The notes under the pieces: generated by a model
Databases searched by the model: none
What the model was told of the DNA's origin: nothing
Seen by the model: only the letters and a program-made list of their open reading frames with translations
Translations under genes and position numbers: made by a program
DNA from: Panacagrimonas sp965216805
GTDB lineage: Bacteria > Pseudomonadota > Gammaproteobacteria > Nevskiales > Nevskiaceae
NCBI RefSeq assembly: GCF_965216805.1
Contig: NZ_CBDCGN010000002.1
Coordinates: 2,108,001-2,172,000 of the forward strand
Direction of reading: 5' to 3'
Length of the DNA: 64,000 nucleotides
In this document: piece after piece, positions 35,566 to 44,448 of the stretch
How the letters are laid out: each line of letters starts with the position of its first letter
How positions within the stretch are numbered: the stretch's first letter is position 1

Positions 35566-37173
35566 TCACATGCGGAACACGCCGAATTCGGTCGGCTCCG
35601 CGGGCGTGCGGCCCGCGAGTTCGAGCAGCAGGCCCATCACGTTTCGGGTTTCCAATGGGTCGATCACCATGTCGCACCAGGTGTTGCGGGCGAAGTTGTA
35701 GGCGTTGGCGAATTCCTCGAAGGTCTTGCGCGTCGGCGCCATGTAGGCCTCGCGCTCGTCGGCGGTCCAGCTCGTGCCCTCGCGTTTGTGGATGTCGTCC
35801 TTGACCATGGCCAGGGTGGTCGCCGCCTGGTCCGGGCCCATGATCGCGGCACGACCGCTCGGCCACATCAGCATGGCGTTGGGCTTGAAGGCGCGGCCAC
35901 ACATGGCCAGGTACCCGGCGCCGTAGGACGCGCCGATGATGAGCGTGTACTTGGGCACCTCGGCGCAGGCCATGGCCGTGATCATCTTGGCGCCGTGCTT
36001 GGCGATGCCGGCCTCTTCGGCTTCGCGCCCGACCATGAAGCCGGTGACGTCGGCCATGAACAGCAGCGGGATGTCGCGCTTGCAGCAGATGTCGATGAAG
36101 TGCGTGGCCTTCATCGCGCACTCGGCGAACAGCACGCCGTTGTTGCAGAGAATGCCGACCTCGAAGCCCATCATGCGGCCGAAGCCGCAGATCAGGGTTT
36201 CGCCGTACAGCGGCTTGAACTCGCGGAACTCGCTGCCGTCCATCAGCCGCGCGATGATTTCGCGGTTGTCGGTGGGCACACGGGTGTCGCGGCTGATGAT
36301 GCCGTAGATGTCGTTCGGGTCGTGGACCGGCGGACGCGGCGGCAGCGTATTCCAGCGCTGCGCTGGCGGCGTGCCGAGATTGGCGACCAGGTCGCGCACG
36401 ATGGCGATGGCGTGGCCGTCGCTCTCGGCGAGATAGTCGGTGACGCCGCTGACGCGCGAGTGCATCTCGCCGCCGCCCAGCGTCTCCTCGTCCACCACGT
36501 CCTTGGTTGCTGCGTACACGAGCTGCGGCCCGCCCAGGAACATGCGGCCCTGGTTGCGCACGATGACGTTCTGGTCGCACAGGGCCGGCATGTACGCGCC
36601 ACCGGCGGTGGAGGTGCCGTGCACCGTCGCGATCTGCGCGATGCCCTCGCCGGACATGCGGATCTGGTTCCAGAAGATGGTGCCGAACTGGCCCCAGTCC
36701 GGGAACACGTTGGGCTGGTCCGGCAGGTTGGCACCGCCGGACTGGACCAAGGTTATGCAGGGCAGCCGGTGCTGCCAGGCAAAGCGCTGCGCGCGCACGT
36801 GCTTCTTGCAGGTGATGCCGTAGTAGGTGCCGCCCTTCACGGTGGCGTCGTTGGCCATGATCATGCACGGACGACCGGAAACCAGGCCGACGCCGGTGAT
36901 GATGCTGCCGCCGGGCGGCACCCCTTCGTACAGTCCCTCGCCCGCCAGGTGCGAGAACTCCAGGAACGGCGAGCCAGGATCAATCAGCGCCGCCACGCGC
37001 TCGCGCGGCAGCATCTGCTTGCGCTGCTTGTGCAGCCGCCGGGCCCGTTCAGGCCCCCCGGCGCTGGCCTCGAAACGCCGCCTTTGCAGGTCGACCACGC
37101 GGGCGAGGTAGGCCTCGCGGTTCAGGCGGAAGTCCTCGGTCGAGGACGCCACCCGGGAAGACATCAGGGCCAT
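35566..37173 (-). CDS. Second methylcrotonyl-type carboxyltransferase
   Basis: A 535-residue paralogue of the neighbouring LiuB (same length, 13 bases apart), with KQMLPRERVAALIDPGSP, GEGLYEGVPPGGSIITGVG, ANDATVKGGTYYG, VQSGGANLPDQ and ADVTGFMVGREAEEAGI. Differences in the second-half pocket (ADVTGF for VDTPGF, SYGAGYLAM for SYAAAYMAM) suggest a different acyl-CoA. A geranyl-type or other terpenoid acyl-CoA is possible, with AtuF or LiuD as biotin donor; this is inference. ATG at 37173 follows AGGAG by 11 bases. Confidence 0.85.
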   Translation of the reverse strand: MALMSSRVASSTEDFRLNREAYLARVVDLQRRRFEASAGGPERARRLHKQRKQMLPRERVAALIDPGSPFLEFSHLAGEGLYEGVPPGGSIITGVGLVSGRPCMIMANDATVKGGTYYGITCKKHVRAQRFAWQHRLPCITLVQSGGANLPDQPNVFPDWGQFGTIFWNQIRMSGEGIAQIATVHGTSTAGGAYMPALCDQNVIVRNQGRMFLGGPQLVYAATKDVVDEETLGGGEMHSRVSGVTDYLAESDGHAIAIVRDLVANLGTPPAQRWNTLPPRPPVHDPNDIYGIISRDTRVPTDNREIIARLMDGSEFREFKPLYGETLICGFGRMMGFEVGILCNNGVLFAECAMKATHFIDICCKRDIPLLFMADVTGFMVGREAEEAGIAKHGAKMITAMACAEVPKYTLIIGASYGAGYLAMCGRAFKPNAMLMWPSGRAAIMGPDQAATTLAMVKDDIHKREGTSWTADEREAYMAPTRKTFEEFANAYNFARNTWCDMVIDPLETRNVMGLLLELAGRTPAEPTEFGVFRM

Positions 37174-37246
37174 CGGATTCAGAACTCCTGGAACATGGTG
37201 CCGCCGCCTGGCGGCGTCGTTGAGGACGGCGGTGTCGACGTGTCCG

Positions 37247-38452
37247 CTAGTGGAGTGCACCGCCCCTGGTTGCCGCGCGTCCACAGGAGGGCAGTGGTTT
37301 GCGTTGACCCGCCAGCGCGTCGAACCCGAGCTTGCGGGCGATCTCGCGCACCAGCATCTCGGGTGTCGATCCGTCCAAGGCATAAAGACACATGTCCTGC
37401 TGCATTCCGGAGATCAGGTTGTCTGCCCCAGGCGCGAACTTGCCCCAGATTTTCAGGCACAGGTTGGGCACGGTACGGGCGAGCTGGGCGACCTTGTAGC
37501 GCGCCATTAGCAGCGCTGTGCATCCACCGGCGCCGGCCCGCCGTTCGTGCGCGGCTTGCCCGATCAGGGCACGCGCGCTGGCCACCTCCGTCTGCATCTC
37601 GGCGAGACTGGCGCCGAGGAACTGTACGCTGACCGACGGACCGCCGCGCAGGCTACGGGACGCGAGGTAGTCGCCAGTGAAGGCAATGATTTCCTCGATG
37701 CGGCTCAGGTACAGCGCAGCTGCGAACAGCCGGTCCTCGTCGCGCTGATCCCGATCCATCTCCGGCGATTCGGGCCGGATCGCATAGCGCAGCGGCACGC
37801 GCACCGCTTCGAACTCCACCAGCGAGGCATAACCCGGGATCGGTCCACCGTTGGTAGCCGCGCCCAGGATGCTGACACCGGGAAGACTGCAGGGGACCAC
37901 GACGCGCATCGGCATCGCCGCGGACCCTGCATCCGGGTCCTCACAGCTCACGCAAATCCAGCCGGAATGGTCGGCGTTGGCCACACGCAAATCGGACCCG
38001 GTAAGTAGATAGTCGCCCCCCAGGCGACGCACGCTCAGCGAGCGGGCGGCCGTTCGTGTCGGTGAACCGCTTGTCGAACGCAATAATCCGGCGACTTGCT
38101 GCCCTGCGAGCGCCGGAGCCAGAAACTCGTTCTGCACCTCGGCGCTCGCGTGCCAGGCCAGGGCTCTGGTCGCAAACTGCGCCTGTACCGCCAGCGCGCC
38201 GACCAGGCTGACGCATTTGACGCGGCCCAGTTCCTCGGCGAGCAGCAGGTCGCTACCGCATACCGCTCCCGGATTTGCGCGATCCGCGCCCAGCGGCACG
38301 CCAAGCAGCCCGGCCTCGCCAAACTTGCGCATCAGCCCCGGGACGCCTGGGCCGGTTCCCTCGTACCACTCGTCGACCCGCGACAGGATTTCTGTTTCTA
38401 TCAAACGCTTGATAGAATATTTGACCGCGACATCGACCGAGCCGCTGGACAT
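37247..38452 (-). CDS. Degenerate acyl-CoA dehydrogenase-like protein, AtuD paralogue
   Basis: This 401-residue protein aligns end to end with the AtuD of this window (shared YSIKRLIETEI / QSIKRLVETEI, YLSRIEEII, VAQLARTVPNLCLK, EMLVREIARKLGF), but the working motifs are gone. AVSEVGAGSD reads RSTSGSPTR; the KMWITNGTQSD region reads DLRVANADHSG; the FAD-binding SRVAFGKP reads SLRGGPSV; FWGGQGF reads IWGKFAP; SIGGGANE reads ALDGSTPE. It cannot be expected to bind FAD or oxidise acyl-CoA normally, yet the frame is intact and a good AGGAGGAG lies ten bases before the ATG at 38452. It is the first gene of the nine-gene atu/liu unit. It may be a structural or regulatory subunit, or an early-stage pseudogene. 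Confidence 0.75.
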   Translation of the reverse strand: MSSGSVDVAVKYSIKRLIETEILSRVDEWYEGTGPGVPGLMRKFGEAGLLGVPLGADRANPGAVCGSDLLLAEELGRVKCVSLVGALAVQAQFATRALAWHASAEVQNEFLAPALAGQQVAGLLRSTSGSPTRTAARSLSVRRLGGDYLLTGSDLRVANADHSGWICVSCEDPDAGSAAMPMRVVVPCSLPGVSILGAATNGGPIPGYASLVEFEAVRVPLRYAIRPESPEMDRDQRDEDRLFAAALYLSRIEEIIAFTGDYLASRSLRGGPSVSVQFLGASLAEMQTEVASARALIGQAAHERRAGAGGCTALLMARYKVAQLARTVPNLCLKIWGKFAPGADNLISGMQQDMCLYALDGSTPEMLVREIARKLGFDALAGQRKPLPSCGRAATRGGALH

Positions 38453-38540
38453 CAACAATGTTCTCCTCCTGGTTTTCCGCGTCGTTCGGGGTGTCCGCGC
38501 AAAGGAATATCGACGCTGTCTGCGAAGCGCCAGAGTGCCC

Positions 38541-38562
38541 GCGCAAGCTTGCGAGCGCAAGC
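38541..38562. repeat. GCGCAAGC direct repeat with overlapping dyad
   Basis: Two copies of GCGCAAGC (38541-38548, 38555-38562) flank and overlap a TTGCG/CGCAA dyad (38549-38560). They lie about 90 bases upstream of the first gene of the atu/liu unit, in the region shared with the divergent exported-protein gene. This suits a transcription-factor site; no convincing -10/-35 or sigma-54 promoter is visible next to it. Confidence 0.3.
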
Positions 38563-38670
38563 CCTTTAGGCACCGTTCGACGCGCCGAGAACGCGTTGCG
38601 CAGAGCCTGCAGCACCGGACGCCACCCCGATCACTGATCGATGTGCAACAAGCCACAGGGATTCACGACC

Positions 38671-39561
38671 ATGACCAGAACGACGAATACAAACACCATG
38701 CCCAGACTCGCCCAGATCTGCCTCGCCGCTTTCATCGCCCTGGTGTCCGCATCCGCTGTACTGGCGCAGAACGAACCGACAGATCCGTCGTCGGCGCAGG
38801 CCGCGGGCGGTGCCTGCACTGCGCAGTCCAGTCTAGGGGAATTGTCGCTTTCCGGAGCCTACGGAACGACGGCTCCTACGCTCCACGAAGCAAACATGGA
38901 TACCGCGAGTGCAGGCGCTGAGCCGCTGAGCTTGGACAGTGAATCGACGAGTACTTCGACACCCAGCGGCTCCGAGTCCGGTGGCTTCGTTTCACTGGCG
39001 GGTGGCAGCGCCGACTCGGCCACCGAATGCACGGCCGTCTGGAGCGCGTTGGCCTCGACGCAGGATCTGCCCGCGGCACCGGCGGATACCTCTTCGACTG
39101 CGATGGCCGAACCGCCCGCCGAAGCCCCGCCGGCCGTCGCCAGCGAAGAGGTGGCATCGGTTCCAGTCAAGCAGGATGTTACTGTCGAGAAGAAGCAGAA
39201 GAAGACGGTCGCGCCACATCGCCAGAGTGCGTCCAGGGAAACCTCGCAGGTCTGGTGGCCGGCGACGGAGTCAGGCCGCCTCAACCTGCGCTTTGCCGGC
39301 GAGGCGGCGTTCGGCCAGGCCATTGCGCTGTTGTTCGATACGCCGTTTGCCGACCCCGCCAGTGCCGACGCGCATATTCAGGTTCTGAACCGTGCCGGCA
39401 CGGTGCTCAAGGGCAAATGGCAGGTGGTCCAATCCAATCCGCAGATGCTCGCCCTCAAGGCCGCGCCGGGTATCTACACGATCCGGATCGGGAGTGACCT
39501 CGTCGCTTCCAATGGCCTGCGGTTCAAGCAGGACGCAGAAGGGAAGGTCCTGGTGCGCTGA
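38671..39561 (+). CDS. Exported protein with low-complexity linker and C-terminal Ig-like domain
   Basis: About 296 residues. A signal peptide (IALVSASAVLAQ end) is followed by ~120 residues rich in Ser, Thr, Ala, Pro and Glu, then a Lys-rich stretch (VEKKQKKTV). The C-terminal ~100-residue domain (FDTPFADPASADAHIQVLN, GTVLKGKWQV, PGIYTIRIGSDL, SNGLRF) has the pattern of a bacterial Ig-like (Big_5/SbsA-type) beta sandwich. Start candidates are ATG at 38641, 38671 and 38698; 38671 is chosen for AGGG ten bases upstream, without certainty. Function is unknown. It is divergent from the atu/liu unit and 67 bases before the sigma-54 activator. Confidence 0.6.
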   Translation: MTRTTNTNTMPRLAQICLAAFIALVSASAVLAQNEPTDPSSAQAAGGACTAQSSLGELSLSGAYGTTAPTLHEANMDTASAGAEPLSLDSESTSTSTPSGSESGGFVSLAGGSADSATECTAVWSALASTQDLPAAPADTSSTAMAEPPAEAPPAVASEEVASVPVKQDVTVEKKQKKTVAPHRQSASRETSQVWWPATESGRLNLRFAGEAAFGQAIALLFDTPFADPASADAHIQVLNRAGTVLKGKWQVVQSNPQMLALKAAPGIYTIRIGSDLVASNGLRFKQDAEGKVLVR

Positions 39562-39628
39562 TTCGAGAACGGGAGGTGCCAGCGGGACACAAGGCACTCG
39601 ACACGCTGCATTGCCTCAGGAGCAGGTC

Positions 39629-41656
39629 ATGAACCACCGCAACGCATCGCCGCCAATGGACCTTAATCAGTCCACGAAGATCACGCGCGCCTGGGAAGCG
39701 TTTCTTAGCGGCCAGCACGTTCCAGAAGCGGGCATGCGTCGCATGGTGCTCGCATCCTGGCAGCGCAGCCACTCGCAGCAGGTGGACCCGAAACTGAGCA
39801 GGGCCCCGGTCGACACCGACCGCCTAGTCCGCGCGCAAAGCGCCCACAGCGAACTGATCGAATCGGCCGCTCCGATCCTGTGCGATACCGAGCGCCACCT
39901 GCGCGAGGCGGGCGTGATCGTCCTGCTGTGCAGCCCCAGCGGCCAGATCCTCGAATTGCGCGGCTCGCGCAAGATCCTGGACCTGGGACTCGACGCCAAC
40001 ATCACGCCGGGCGGCCTCTGGCATGAGGACGTCTGTGGCACCAACGCGGTGGGCACCGCCATCATGGTGGACCAGCCGATCCAGCTCTATGGACCGGAGC
40101 ATTTCTGCGAAGGCATCAAGCGCTGGACCTGCGCCGCCAGCCTGATAAAGGACCCCGTCGACGGTCGCCTGCTCGGCGCACTCGATCTGTCATACAACGA
40201 CGCGCGACTGGACGTGCACGCCCTGCCCCTGGTGATCTCTGCGGCCAGGCGTATCGAGGCCAACCTGTACGGCCGCGAAATGAAACGCCAGCACTTTCTG
40301 CTGGAAAATTACGTGGATCGCTATGCGCATCGCCCGCACGACGGCCTCCTGCTGCTCGACCGCTGCGGTCGCCTGCTGCGCTGGAACGAGCATGCGCCGA
40401 CGGCCCTGGCCCGCCTGGGAATCACCCTGCCTCTGAAGCGCGGGACGATGCTTGAAGAGGGTCTGGCCACGCGGGGCGGAATCGAGGATCGCTGCGGCCC
40501 GGAGCTGCCCGCGTGGATCAAGCCGGACTGGGTACATCCCTTGGTCCTGGACGGTCATCGCGCCGGGTCCGTCGTCATCGTTCCGGTTCAAGCGGCCGCG
40601 CGCCTCGTGGCATCGTCCGGGAACAGCGCCGACCACGGACACGGCGCCTGCGATGCTCGCTTGGCCGGGCATCGCAGCCTGGGCATGCGCCGCGCGCTGG
40701 AGCAGGCCGAGCGGGTCGCGGCGCTCGAAATCCCCCTGCTGATCGAGGGCGAAACCGGCACCGGCAAAGAGGTGCTGGCGCGCGAGATCCACCAGCGCAG
40801 CGGCCGACGCGGCAAGCCCTTCATCGCGGTCAACTGCGGGGCCATTCCGCGCGAACTGCTGGCGAGCGAATTGTTTGGTCACACGGAAGGCGCGTTCACT
40901 GGCGCGCGCCGTGGCGGCCACGCCGGCAAGTTCGAGCAGGCTCACGGGGGCACCCTGTTTCTGGATGAGCTGGGCGAACTGCCCCTGGACCTCCAGCCCT
41001 ACCTGCTGCGGGCGATCGAGTGCAAGGAGCTGGTTCGTCTGGGCAGTGCGAGCAGCAGACCCATCGACGTGAGAATCATCGCCGCAACCAACCGCTCCCT
41101 GCGAAAGCAGATGGCCTGCGGGCAGTTCCGCGACGATCTGTTCTACCGCTTCCACGTCAGCATCGTCCTGCCCCCGCTGCGCGAACGCAGGGAAGACATG
41201 GATCGCTACATCGCGCACTGCCTCGAAGAGCTGGCGCGACGTCACGGGCTGCACCGATCCCTGCACCCTCGACTCATCTCCGCACTGAAACGACATTCAT
41301 TCCCCGGCAATCTGCGCGAGTTGCACAACCTCGTCGAACAGATGGCGGTCATGAGCGACCGCAGCGAACTCGACCTTCCCGACCTTCCCGAGCCCTTGTG
41401 CAGCCAACTGGGTCAGTCAGATCCTGTGGACGCTGCCCCTCAGTCCCTGCGACGCAGCGAGCGTCAGGCCATCTTCAAGGCCTTGAGCGCAGAGCGTGGC
41501 CATCGCGGTCGCGCCGCGCAGCGGCTAGGCATTTCGCGCACCACGCTGTATCGCCGGCTGATCGCGTACGGCGTCATCGACGAGCCTGTGGCAGACCTCG
41601 ACACCGCCGATTCAGCACGCCCCTCGATGCCGCAGGCGCCGCGCGCCTTGCAGTAA
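39629..41656 (+). CDS. Sigma-54-dependent transcriptional activator, AcoR-like
   Basis: A 675-residue enhancer-binding protein. The N-terminal effector part includes a GAF-like domain (residues ~75-210, GLWHEDVCGTNAVGTA). The central AAA+ domain has Walker A GETGTGKE at ~374, the sigma-54 contact loop GAFTGA at ~421, Walker B TLFLDELG at ~442 and the arginine-finger region after FYRFHVSI. A Fis-type HTH (GRAAQRLGISRTTLYRRL) lies near residue 626. No receiver domain is present, so it should sense a small ligand. ATG at 39629 has AGGAG six bases upstream. The operon facing it (45617-41721) carries a consensus sigma-54 promoter and is the obvious target. Confidence 0.9.
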   Translation: MNHRNASPPMDLNQSTKITRAWEAFLSGQHVPEAGMRRMVLASWQRSHSQQVDPKLSRAPVDTDRLVRAQSAHSELIESAAPILCDTERHLREAGVIVLLCSPSGQILELRGSRKILDLGLDANITPGGLWHEDVCGTNAVGTAIMVDQPIQLYGPEHFCEGIKRWTCAASLIKDPVDGRLLGALDLSYNDARLDVHALPLVISAARRIEANLYGREMKRQHFLLENYVDRYAHRPHDGLLLLDRCGRLLRWNEHAPTALARLGITLPLKRGTMLEEGLATRGGIEDRCGPELPAWIKPDWVHPLVLDGHRAGSVVIVPVQAAARLVASSGNSADHGHGACDARLAGHRSLGMRRALEQAERVAALEIPLLIEGETGTGKEVLAREIHQRSGRRGKPFIAVNCGAIPRELLASELFGHTEGAFTGARRGGHAGKFEQAHGGTLFLDELGELPLDLQPYLLRAIECKELVRLGSASSRPIDVRIIAATNRSLRKQMACGQFRDDLFYRFHVSIVLPPLRERREDMDRYIAHCLEELARRHGLHRSLHPRLISALKRHSFPGNLRELHNLVEQMAVMSDRSELDLPDLPEPLCSQLGQSDPVDAAPQSLRRSERQAIFKALSAERGHRGRAAQRLGISRTTLYRRLIAYGVIDEPVADLDTADSARPSMPQAPRALQ

Positions 41657-41720
41657 AAGGCAGCCACGGGCACGGCGCGGCGCGGCGCAGACAGGACAGC
41701 CGATCCGGAATGCGGGCTAA

Positions 41721-43373
41721 CTAACTGGCGGCGGTCGTCGCCTCGCGCAGTTCGCGCTTGAGGATCTTGCCGACCGGGTTGCGCGGAATGGCTTCGACCA
41801 CGCGCAGCGATTCCGGCAGCTTGTAACTGCCGAAGCCCTGCTCGCGCATCCAGCCTGTGACCTCGCCCAGCGTGGGTGGACGCCGGGTGTCGCGCGGCAC
41901 CACGCAGAGGCAGACCTTCTCGCCCATGATCTCGTCCGGCACCGCGATGGCGGCGCAGTCGGCGATGGCCGGATGCCCCAGCGCCATGTTTTCAACTTCG
42001 GCGGCGCTGATGTTGAAACCGCCCCGGATGATGATGTCCTTCTTGCGATCGAAGAAGCTGACGAAGTTGCCTTCCAGAATCTTGAACGTGTCACCGGTAT
42101 AGAAGTAGCCGTCTGCGTCGAAGGACTTGGCATTCACGTCCGGCCGCTTGAGGTAGCCCGGGAATACATTCGGCCCCTTGTAGGCCAGCTCGCCCACGCC
42201 GCCCGGCTCGGTCAGGACGACGCCATCCTCGCTGACGATCTTGACGTGCACGCCCGGAATCGCCGAGGCCCACTGCACGCCCTCGCGCCCCCACCAGGGC
42301 AGGTGATCCACGCGCTGCGAGGAATCGGGCACATCGTGCGGACCGGCGACCAGGGCGGTGCCCTCGTTCTGCCCCCAGAGGTTGATGATCTCGATGTTCC
42401 AGCGCCGCTTGAATTCCTGGATGGCATACGCCGACGGCGGTGCCGAGCCAACCGCGAGCGTGCGGATATGGCTCAGGTCGATCTGGTCCACGTTGGGCAG
42501 CTTGCAGATCATGCTGAGCATGGCCGGCACCAGGCTGGAGAACTGCACGTTGGCCGTGGCGAGCTGATTGACGAAGAGTTCCAGGTTCAGCGGGTGATGC
42601 AGGATCATGGTGCCGGCGCGGAACAGCCAGGGCAGCATCATGGCACCGACCCCGGTCATGTTGACGATGGGTGCGGCACAGAGAATGCGGTCGCCATCGC
42701 GCACATCGACCAGTGACAGCACGCGGCCGGACTGGAAGAACCAGTTGTTGTGCGACAGCGGCGTGCCCTTGGGCAGCGACTCGGTGCCGGAGGTCCAGCA
42801 CAGCGTGAACACATCGTTGGCGTCGAGCGACACCTGGGACAGCAGGGCCGGGTTCGATGCGCCGCTGGCCCATCGCGTCAGCTGTGCAAGACCAATGCGA
42901 TACTCGATCTGGTGAGCGTCACGCAGCTTGTCCACCAGGCCCAGGTACTCGGTGCCCTTGAACTGGTCCGCTGCGATGTAGAAGCGCGCGCCCGTGGTTT
43001 GCGCCACATGCCCCAGTTCGTGCTGGCGCCACTGCATGGCCAGCGGCGAGGGAATGCCTCCGGCCATGCTCACGCCGAAATACAGCACCACCAGTTCCCA
43101 CACATTGGGCAGATGGATGATGACCACCTCGTCCTTCTTCAGGCCCATCTCCAGCAGGCGGGTGGCGATGGCCTCCGCGGCCGCCCCCACTTCCGCCCAG
43201 GTCTTCTGCTGCGGCTCGGTGCCGACCAGGGCCGCGCGGTCGGCGGGATCGAGCACCGCGATGCGATCACCGTGCGCGGCGACCTGTTCGCGCAGCGTGT
43301 CGATCAGGGTTCGCGTGCCCCAGTAGCCGGCGGCGGTATATTCCCGAATCGTCTTTTCGTCATGCAGGATCAT
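41721..43373 (-). CDS. AMP-forming acyl-CoA ligase, cyclohexanecarboxylate-CoA ligase-like
   Basis: A 550-residue ligase: ATP motif LCWTSGTESLPKGTPLSH, adenylate-binding INLWGQNEG, hinge region YTGDTFKILEGNFVSFFDRKKD and C-terminal catalytic Lys in RNPVGKILKREL. The N-terminal MILHDEKTIREYTAAGYWGT resembles AliA-type alicyclic acid ligases. It would activate an acid for the two acyl-CoA dehydrogenase subunits encoded just upstream in the same operon (40-base gap). Confidence 0.82.
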   Translation of the reverse strand: MILHDEKTIREYTAAGYWGTRTLIDTLREQVAAHGDRIAVLDPADRAALVGTEPQQKTWAEVGAAAEAIATRLLEMGLKKDEVVIIHLPNVWELVVLYFGVSMAGGIPSPLAMQWRQHELGHVAQTTGARFYIAADQFKGTEYLGLVDKLRDAHQIEYRIGLAQLTRWASGASNPALLSQVSLDANDVFTLCWTSGTESLPKGTPLSHNNWFFQSGRVLSLVDVRDGDRILCAAPIVNMTGVGAMMLPWLFRAGTMILHHPLNLELFVNQLATANVQFSSLVPAMLSMICKLPNVDQIDLSHIRTLAVGSAPPSAYAIQEFKRRWNIEIINLWGQNEGTALVAGPHDVPDSSQRVDHLPWWGREGVQWASAIPGVHVKIVSEDGVVLTEPGGVGELAYKGPNVFPGYLKRPDVNAKSFDADGYFYTGDTFKILEGNFVSFFDRKKDIIIRGGFNISAAEVENMALGHPAIADCAAIAVPDEIMGEKVCLCVVPRDTRRPPTLGEVTGWMREQGFGSYKLPESLRVVEAIPRNPVGKILKRELREATTAAS

Positions 43374-43413
43374 GTTCTTCCTCCGTTTGCTGTTATTGCG
43401 CGCGTGGCGCGGT

Positions 43414-44448
43414 TCAGGCGGCTGCGCAGCTGCCGAGCCGGGTCAGGAAAGGCCATAGCCCCTCGCCCCCCACTTCCAGCGCCTTCCTGCCGAGCAGGGT
43501 GTTCCAGTACACCTCGTTGCCGAAGTCATCGCGCCAGCTCCACAGCCGCTTGCTGTAGTGGTGCAGACGATGCTCGTAGGTGAAGCCCATGGCGCCGTGG
43601 ACCTGGTGGGCAATTCGCGTCGCCGCGTCCACCGCCATGCTGGCGCGTGCCTTGGCCACCGCGATGTCGAACAGGCCGTCGCCGCCCTGGGCCGCATCAG
43701 CCGCTGCGTCTACCGCCGCGTCCACTGCGGCCACTTCCCCCGCGAGCAGGGCCAGCTCCTGCTGGATCGCCTGGAAGGCCGCGAGCGGGCGGCCGAACTG
43801 CTTGCGCTCCATCGCATACCCGGACGCCAGTGCGAGGCAGCGCTGCAAGGCGCCGGCCATCTGCGCGCTGCGCATCAGCGCGCCCAGCGCGAGCCAGCGC
43901 GTGGCGTCCATCGACGAGGCGGCATCCAGACTGGACTCGGATCGCGCAAGGTCCAGATCGTCGCGCGGTTCGCCCGCCAGGTTGGCGTCCTGTTTCAGGA
44001 CCACCGCGCGCGGATACAGTTTCAGGCGTCGCTGGCCATCGACTCCACTGAGCGCGACGACCGGCAGACTGCGGCCCCAGGGCACGCGCCGGTGTGTACC
44101 CGGCAACGCGCTGCTCGCGGGATCCGGCGGCGCGATGGTCAAGGCACCGCCGGGCAGGGACTGCCCCGCATCGACCAGCGCCAGGCCAGCCAGCCAGTGC
44201 TCGGCCAGCGGAATCGGCGCGGCGTGGAAGCCCGCCACCTTGAGCAGGGCCACGCCATCGGCGAGGCCCAGTTCGCTGCCGCCGCTGCCGACCGGCAGCA
44301 GCGCTTTGGCAAGCCCGTTTTCCTCCAGCGCGTCCCACAGGCGCTGCGCCCACAGGCCCTGCTCCAGGGAATTGACGCACTCGACCGTGCTCAGGTCGGT
44401 GAAAATTCGGTGGGCGGTCTGCAACAGCAGTTCGGTCGATTCGCTCAT
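43414..44448 (-). CDS. Acyl-CoA dehydrogenase, FAD-contact (small) subunit of a heteromeric pair
   Basis: At 344 residues this is short for the family. The C-terminal half keeps the FAD-contact RKQFGRPLAAFQAIQ and HGAMGFTYEHRLHHY, but the N-terminal half lacks the TEPxxGSD motif and the C-terminus lacks a catalytic Glu segment. It overlaps the upstream dehydrogenase by four bases (44445-44448). Together they look like an alpha2beta2 enzyme in which each chain supplies half of the active site, as in actinobacterial steroid FadE pairs. It is repetitive and Ala-rich around residues 235-255. Confidence 0.78.
   Translation of the reverse strand: MSESTELLLQTAHRIFTDLSTVECVNSLEQGLWAQRLWDALEENGLAKALLPVGSGGSELGLADGVALLKVAGFHAAPIPLAEHWLAGLALVDAGQSLPGGALTIAPPDPASSALPGTHRRVPWGRSLPVVALSGVDGQRRLKLYPRAVVLKQDANLAGEPRDDLDLARSESSLDAASSMDATRWLALGALMRSAQMAGALQRCLALASGYAMERKQFGRPLAAFQAIQQELALLAGEVAAVDAAVDAAADAAQGGDGLFDIAVAKARASMAVDAATRIAHQVHGAMGFTYEHRLHHYSKRLWSWRDDFGNEVYWNTLLGRKALEVGGEGLWPFLTRLGSCAAA

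Noticed and set aside
38453..38640. Search for a sigma-54 promoter ahead of the atu/liu unit
   Set aside because: Candidate GG...GC pairs have the wrong spacing (11 or 13 bases) or poor flanks; none is convincing, so control of this unit by the AcoR-like activator is not claimed.
41657..41720. GGCGC-rich run between the activator and the ligase genes as a bidirectional terminator
   Set aside because: It is a short tandem GGCGC repeat without a proper stem and without a T-run on either side.
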